Assembly: GCA_951640165.1 (NCBI GenBank)
Contig: OX621253.1
Coordinates: forward strand, 16,076,001 to 16,140,000
From: Pseudoips prasinana
Taxonomy: Eukaryota > Arthropoda > Insecta > Lepidoptera > Nolidae
Direction of reading: 5' to 3'
DNA: 64,000 nt
Each line of letters starts with the position of its first letter. Position 1 is the first letter of the stretch. Below are positions 58,265-64,000 of the stretch, one piece after another. Under the pieces are notes generated by a model that saw only the letters and a program-made list of their open reading frames with translations, searched no databases and was not told the DNA's origin. The position numbers were made by a program, and so were the translations under genes.

Positions 58265-60780
58265 CACAAGAATTAATGGAGCGGCTAATATCTGCCACGA
58301 TACCTATAGGGAACCAATTACTAAGATGATCACAGATGTTTAATTCGATAAATAAAAACGCTTTTATTTTATTTATATTACTTTAAGTATAATATAATAT
58401 CAACGACCTGATTAAACCAATTCAAATATCATCACATCACTTTCTATCGACGAAATTATAAGCTATTGTATGAAAAATGCAGGGCGTCCTTACAAACTGG
58501 CACACCAATAAAAATGCTTGTTCGGAGTGCATATCGTAGCTTGTTATATTCTCTTTGTGCATACAGTTGGTCGACGGGTCTTACGTGACGCTCGCGTTCT
58601 TTCAGCATTACGCGCCAAAAAAAATTTACAGAACTAAAGATAGCCTGTCTTTCTCATAAGAACGACGTTAGAAAGGAAGCCAATTATATTTAAATTAGTT
58701 AGATTGGCACTAATTAAAGTTAGGGTCAGTAACTTATCGAGTCTTTTTAGAGAAAACAAGTAACGAGTTTTTTGTCTTTGGTGTTATCAATATATACTTG
58801 AAGGAATATTATAAGAAAAAAGCCCCGTAGCGAATTTGTCAAAATGAGAAATGATTAATGACAATTCCCGAAAATGTCCAAAATTGGGAACCACGACCGG
58901 TGGAGCAAATGTTGCCACAATCTTTTCAACCCGCCATCAATCATTTGAACGTTTTAAAAGGATCTGTGGCTGAGACATGGCATATTTGCCTCGTGTTTTA
59001 CAAATAGGCAATGAATTGAATTGCCTTGGGAGATTATGAAAAGGAAATTCATAAAAGATGGGTACTAGTTACTAAGTAAAAAATTGAATGTTTTGTAGAA
59101 TTTCATAGATATGTAAGGTGTCGTAAACTGTTTTTGTAAAGTATTTGCATTTCATCCACGACATCTCCGGGTCTACTAACTGACCCACCTACTTTTAAGT
59201 CTCCTTGTAACAACTAAACCTATACGTGTTCCAAATCTTTATTAGAAATTAGATTCCAAAAAAAGTTAATTATAAAAGTTTTGAGATTCCAATTTAAAAT
59301 TTGTTTTATGCGCTAGTGGAATACGTTTGTTAGAAATGGAGATAAAACCTTTTATGAAAGTTCTATGCTTGCATTTACGAGGTAAGAAGTTCCTCACTCA
59401 AAGGCTGTTTTTTTTTTACTAGAATCCATACTCAATGACCGGAAGGGGAACCTGAATATAAAATTTACGTTCGTTACTATTAGATTGATTAAAGTTACTG
59501 GCACTTAATAGAAAATGGGCAAATTCTACAAATTATTAGGCTCAAGGGCATAATTCCTGAAAATAAATTTTGCAACCTTACCTACGCACAGTACAACAGT
59601 ATTACCATAGTAATGCTTATTACCAGCGTATTCAGTAAAATTTTGATAAGTGGAGGTAGTTCCCTAATTCAGCTATCTTTAAGCAAAAAACGGTCCCGAA
59701 TGTTAATAAAGCGAGGCCCAACACACTCTTGACTGGTTATTATAACTTCCGAAGACTGGGATTGCCTTCAAAGTAACGGTGCTTTCAGAAACCTGAGTAA
59801 AAACAAACAACTCTAATAAAACAAACGAAAAAGGTTTATTCAGTGAATCAAAGTGTAGATATCTAAATTTATATTAAACTTATAATTTAGCCTATGTTAT
59901 ATCTAAGGTACAAAATAAGGCTATGTTGTGAAATGTGAATATGCTTACATTAAGGCAGTTTTTGCATACCGTGCATTATTACCACTACTATTTACAACGA
60001 CTTAGTATCGAATGTATAAAGACGAGAATTGGTCAATTTGCACGTTTTACATCTTAGATAAAGCGTTTAATTAAGGGTTATAGACACACCATGTGGTAGA
60101 CCTTACAACTTAGTATTTTATTTCCGACTTCAAAAAAGTGTTTTTCTTCTCTGTTTTTTAACCTATTCTGATGTTTTTGAGATGGTCCCATAATTATACA
60201 TATTATTCAAATTAATTGTTATATAGAAAATATGAAGTCGGCTGTGGTAGTAGCCACTTATATTTTCCACCATAGTATATTATGAAAATCCAAAACGAAC
60301 AAGTAGTATAGTAAACACAACGAGATGAATCCTTTGCAATTAACTAATTTGCAATTAATTTACTTAAATCATAATATCGCCCGATCAAAACGACAATTAT
60401 GTACGATTTTATTGGCCTTAATTTATTGGATTTAATTTTATTATTTGTTGGTAACCCGACATAGTGTGTCAATACTTGATAGCGAAACTATAGTAGGATT
60501 AAAGTAAATCATTCGATTTAAGGCAATAACAGAGACACTTAACAATAATTAATACAATTAGGTAGGTACCCAATATGAACATTTTAAATCTAGAGGTTAT
60601 GTAATTAGTATCTGCGCTCCAAATTGGTTATGGTCAGATCACGCTTTAAAATAATTGCCAGAAAAAGAAACATGATTTTTTTATATTGTCTGTAATTTAA
60701 TCACGATTCTGAATAAACAATTTGGAAAGTAGACACTAATTATATGTAATACTAAATAATTCTAAATAATTGTTTGGACA
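58265..60780. other. Intergenic, no gene seen
   Basis: AT-rich, with the dispersed phrase CTTGTTATATTCTCTTTG near 58543. No exon, RNA gene or element boundary was supported. Confidence 0.4.
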
Positions 60781-60781
60781 A

Positions 60782-60892
60782 AAGCAAACATTATTTTATT
60801 TATTAGGTACATTCTGTGAGCGAGTAATGTAAGTACAGAATTGCTGTCACTACATTACTCGCTTATAAAATGGATGAAAATAATGTTTGTCT
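60782..60892. mobile_element. Fold-back element, ~45-bp arms
   Basis: GCAAACATTATTTTATTTAT ... GAGCGAGTAATGTA on the left is mirrored by TACATTACTCGCTTATAAAA ... AATAATGTTTG on the right, imperfect in the outer part. Confidence 0.75.
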
Positions 60893-61362
60893 GCACCACG
60901 TATTCAATTACATAGATACGTGTCCCATGAATCAGATAGATCCGAATTGAGCTCCATTGAGCGTCTGTGGATATATCTATGTATAATCTATGGTACAGTT
61001 AAGGAAAGGGATTCGTTATGTTTTAAATCAGCCGCCACCTTGTATCTAAACATAATTGTATACCTACGCTTAGGTGTCTAAGTATCTTACTTTAGGGTAT
61101 TGACAATAATATTGCGGTATTTCATCATTAGATTACCTAGACACATAGGTTTCTAATTACAATAATTAATTGCTCATATTAATTAGATACTTGGTATCAC
61201 CCAGATATAATTAGTAATCGCCGTTCGGCGTGTGCGGCCGACGCGATATTACTCAAACTATGTAGTTCAATGCTTCCGGTGTCAACTACAGACACGTGCA
61301 GCCGATGACTGACAACGGCCATTACAATGGCCGAAATACAACAATACATTTTTATGCCGGGT

Positions 61363-61800
61363 GTACACACTCGCCGAGATCATCTCGTCAAAAATCTCGT
61401 CCGAGAAGGCTATCGGCGTATCTATACGCACTCGTTCTTTTAGTTGTACCAAAGTGTCCTGAGATAATGGACGTACAAAATGCTGCTGCTGTTTGTCTTT
61501 GTACTTTGAGCTATTAATTTTATTTACACATTTACTATAAAAAGATAATTCTCAAGCCTTGGCGAAGAAGAAGATGGTCGATGGTTACTTATCATGCACC
61601 GTAATAAAAACAGATCTTCACTGCTCGACGAGCGATCTTGTCTTCCGCGCTAGAGTTAACGAGATCCTTTGACTCGGATATGGTACAAAACCGACATGCG
61701 ATCGAGAGGCGGCGAGGTGAGACGGGACAGGGCGAGACAAGGCGAGATGTGACGAGAACGCTCGCTCTCGGGTGTCTCGGCAATTGTGTACAGTCACCAT
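61363..61800. repeat. Degenerate inverted-repeat element
   Basis: Left end GTGTACACACTCGCCGAGAT and right end ACCCGAGAG...CTCGGCAATTGTGTACAGTC on the opposite strand give imperfect inverted ends of about 25 bp. The interior is rich in CTCG/CGAG words (for example CGAGACAAGGCGAGATGTGAC). A MITE is likely; boundaries uncertain. Confidence 0.45.
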
Positions 61801-62510
61801 TATAGGACGAGTGCAATCGCATCGACCACGCAATTACATTGCGAGAAACTGACCGCGTGCCACTGCGATCGGTTGCGATGTATGGAAGTTTAACTCGAGG
61901 GTTACAAATAATGACTATAGTTTTAGTTTCAATATACATATATTTTATATATTTCTTATCTATCTATGTAGACGCGTAAAAGTCTTTTACACGAAGAATA
62001 ATAAACTAAGTATCCAATACTGAATTTAGTGTGGAATACGTAAGATGGTATATTTGCACTATAAATTGTTCATTTATATAATATATTATTCTTCATATAA
62101 ATTGCCTCAGCAGATCGGCCTATTTGTATAAGGATTTCGTTTAAATGATACATGGGGATACTAAAAGTGTCTGACAATATTCATATTATAGAGGTACGTT
62201 GCTTACATAATAATCGTTAATACATGATCGTAAAAGTCAGTGGCATCAAAAACGAAGTGTTTTGGTTTTTATATGCTGTTTCGCTGACCTGTACATAACT
62301 GTGTTCACATTATTTTGCCTTAATTATGCCTCTGCAGTGAGATTTACATATAATTATATTGTAGATACGGTTCTGGAACTGCATTGCGCCAATTCCTAAT
62401 ACTCCAATAGAATTTCTTTAAAGCCAAGACTATCAAAATCAGGACCTAGGTATTCAGTCAGGACCTAACTAACGCAGTCGTTTTTGAACAATTGACTTAA
62501 GACCTACAAA
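61801..62510. other. Intergenic, no gene seen
   Basis: AT-rich DNA downstream of the EF-hand-like gene. Nothing recognisable. Confidence 0.4.
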
Positions 62511-62512
62511 GC

Positions 62513-62518
62513 TTTATT
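62513..62518 (-). terminator. Polyadenylation signal of the EF-hand-like gene
   Basis: AATAAA follows directly after the TAA stop (62521-62519) on the minus strand, which implies a very short 3' UTR. Confidence 0.6.
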
Positions 62519-63504
62519 TTAGACGATAACGGAATGTCTATTAGTCTTTTTGTCCGGTGCATAAGGTTCTAGTTTCGCTGGCTCCGTGTTTAAAGCGCTG
62601 TAGTCGACGGGAAAAGGTGGTTGAGGAAGGGCGTCTTTGGGGGGCACGAGCACCCATTGGCCAGGGCCATTGGGGTTCTTGCCCATAAGCCAGTTGGTGA
62701 AACAGTGCACGTACGTCCCGTAATCCAGTATTAAGTAGCCGTTCTGTGGAAATAACCAAAATTTATTAATAGGCAAAATTTTAAGCAATATCAACTAGAC
62801 AATTTTTTATATCATTGCATTTTCTAAAGCAGTTGTTATGAAAAGAATAAAGGGGGTTTAAGCCAGATGCTCTCATCGCTCCGTTAATTATCTGAGAGGT
62901 CAAGCAACTAGGCATGTGGGTAGTCAGTAAAGGGGCTGCCGAAGGGTTTTAATTTCCAAGTGTTTCCGAGCTTCGGAGCGCATGTTAAGCTGTCGGCCCG
63001 GTTGTATTCGTTAGACAAAGTAGCTAAGTCGTGCTAATTTTAATTTAAATATAGTACAAAGGGAAAATAAGCAGCACGATAGAATCTGTTGACTGTTAAA
63101 TGATGCGCTCCGAAGTTCAGGCAGTTCTAAGTAGAATGATACCTACTGCCTAAGCTATGCTGGATATATTCTCTTACTAATTTAGTTTAACCTTATATAT
63201 TAATTTCCTCGTGTTGAACTGCTTAAACCAGTTTGAACTGTCTCAACTAGGCTCTATTATTTATATTCATCTCAAATTAATATTTATTTTAGAAAGACCC
63301 TGAAATCGGAGGCGCTTCCTGATTGTTTTTTGTTCTGTGGAGAAATGTAGGTAAATCAATATATTAGCAGTTAATAAAGTCGTGAACTTACGCTAGTCAT
63401 GCGATCGTATGCAGTGTCTATGATTTCGTCGACGCGATTCGTGTTCAACCCTATTACGGATCGGTAGAACGCTGCTAATGCTGGCTTAGTTATTGCACCG
63501 GAAC
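62519..63504 (-). CDS. EF-hand-like (sarcoplasmic Ca-binding protein-like), last two coding exons
   Basis: Exons 63504-63392 and 62743-62519 join in frame (GTAAGT donor, TTCCACAG acceptor) into at least 111 residues: SGAITKPALAAFYRSVIGL, VDEIIDTAYDRMTSNGYLI, LDYGTYVHCFTNWLMGKNP, NGPGQWVLVPP and a proline-rich tail ending HSVIV. Helix-loop-helix spacing around TAYDRMTSNGYLILDYGTY and the N-G-P-G-x-W close resemble the C-terminal EF hand of invertebrate sarcoplasmic calcium-binding proteins, which buffer calcium in muscle; however, the loop has few acidic residues, so calcium binding by this hand is doubtful. Upstream exons lie right of the window. The codon choice and clean splice sites indicate a real gene; the family call is tentative. 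Confidence 0.7.
62860..63040 (+). repeat. 5S-rRNA-like-headed interspersed repeat, copy 5
   Basis: Head GAGAGGTCAAGCAACTAGGC and ATGTGGGTAGTCAG, body GTGTTTCCGAGCTTCGGAGC, GCATGTTAAGCTGTCGGCCC and GTATTCGTTAGACAAAG. Lies in the intron between the two EF-hand-like exons. Confidence 0.5.
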
Positions 63505-63664
63505 CTGGTAACAAAACAAACAAGCAAATGTATAGGTTGTTTTCTTCTTCTCAACGTGCTAATGGCAAATTTAAAGGTGTCTGTCCAGAACTTAGCTAAG
63601 AGTTTCGCATTATCGTTGTTAGAGGACGCGTAAAACGAATTAATTACTTTTGATATAATAAAGC

Positions 63665-63912
63665 TTAACGAGCGGTAAGTGGTAACCAACACAAGAAGGG
63701 AAAAATAATAGTCCCTGCTTGGGCGCCATTATATTGTACAGATGATGACCGTAGATGTAGGAACCATAATAAAACTAAATAAATTACTTTAAAATAATAC
63801 ATTTTAACGAGCGGTAAGTGGTAACCAACACAAGTAGGGATAAATAATTATAGGTCCCTACTTGGGCGCCATTATGTTGCACAGATAATGACCGTAGATG
63901 TAGGAACCATTA
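63665..63912. repeat. 139-bp tandem duplication
   Basis: TTAACGAGCGGTAAGTGGTA begins at 63665 and at 63804. Both copies continue CCAACACAAG, then TTGGGCGCCATTAT, then ATGACCGTAGATGTAGGAAC. A few substitutions and a small insertion separate the copies. Upstream intron of the EF-hand-like gene. Confidence 0.85.
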
Positions 63913-64000
63913 TAAAAATAAAATAAACATGACAAAAAGCTTCGATGTTCATTAAATTAAAACATATTATTATGCTATTCATCACTATCTCGTATAAAAT

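Noticed and set aside
61296..61939. Open frames on both strands near 61.3-61.9 kb
   Set aside because: Fall in a degenerate inverted-repeat element rich in CTCG words; no motif or splice context.

Overview
The window is AT-rich, intron-rich nuclear DNA from an insect, almost certainly a moth or butterfly. The proteins are insect-like, and the repeats match well-known lepidopteran families: short Helitron-like elements that start TC and end CTAG, many tRNA-headed SINEs, RTE-type LINE tails ending in ATGATG repeats, and the element that opens AGGGTTCCGTA. No bacterial or viral gene was seen. Species is not determinable from sequence alone.

Four host genes can be supported. (1) Annexin B9-like, minus strand: coding exons 1 and 2 at 10084-10125 and 4833-5009; the rest lies left of the window. 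(2) ABCE1 (RNase L inhibitor, pixie in Drosophila), minus strand, complete: eleven coding exons between 46168 and 30399 join in frame into 608 residues. (3) CutC-type copper homeostasis protein, plus strand, three coding exons between 47671 and 51975, 264 residues; it is head-to-head with ABCE1, about 1.5 kb between start codons. (4) The last two coding exons of an EF-hand-like, sarcoplasmic calcium-binding-protein-like gene, minus strand, 62519-63504; the rest lies right of the window.

Layout: 1-10125 is the 5' part of annexin with large repeat-filled introns. 10126-30390 is intergenic and is a graveyard of nested elements. 30399-46168 is ABCE1, most of whose introns carry SINEs, Helitron-like elements, hairpins or (intron 9) an RT-RNase H LINE. 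47671-51975 is CutC. 52000-62500 is intergenic with SINEs, MITEs and duplications. 62519 onward is the EF-hand-like gene.

The most interesting structures are mobile elements. One is a 1605-bp element at 13316-14920 with equal 325-bp inverted arms, ends reading CACAGTG (identical to the RAG recombination-signal heptamer, as in Transib ends), a 5-bp target duplication, and a single 158-codon gene with its own TATA box and initiator. Another is a 1911-bp element at 27760-29670 inserted in an RTE fragment and carrying three palindromic G/C-run modules at each end. A third is a pogo-like remnant at 24077-25163. The CutC gene carries an in-frame 72-nt exon encoding a Cys-x2-Cys-x-Cys motif. There is no evidence of a multi-gene system acting together; the genes are ordinary housekeeping loci separated by repeats.
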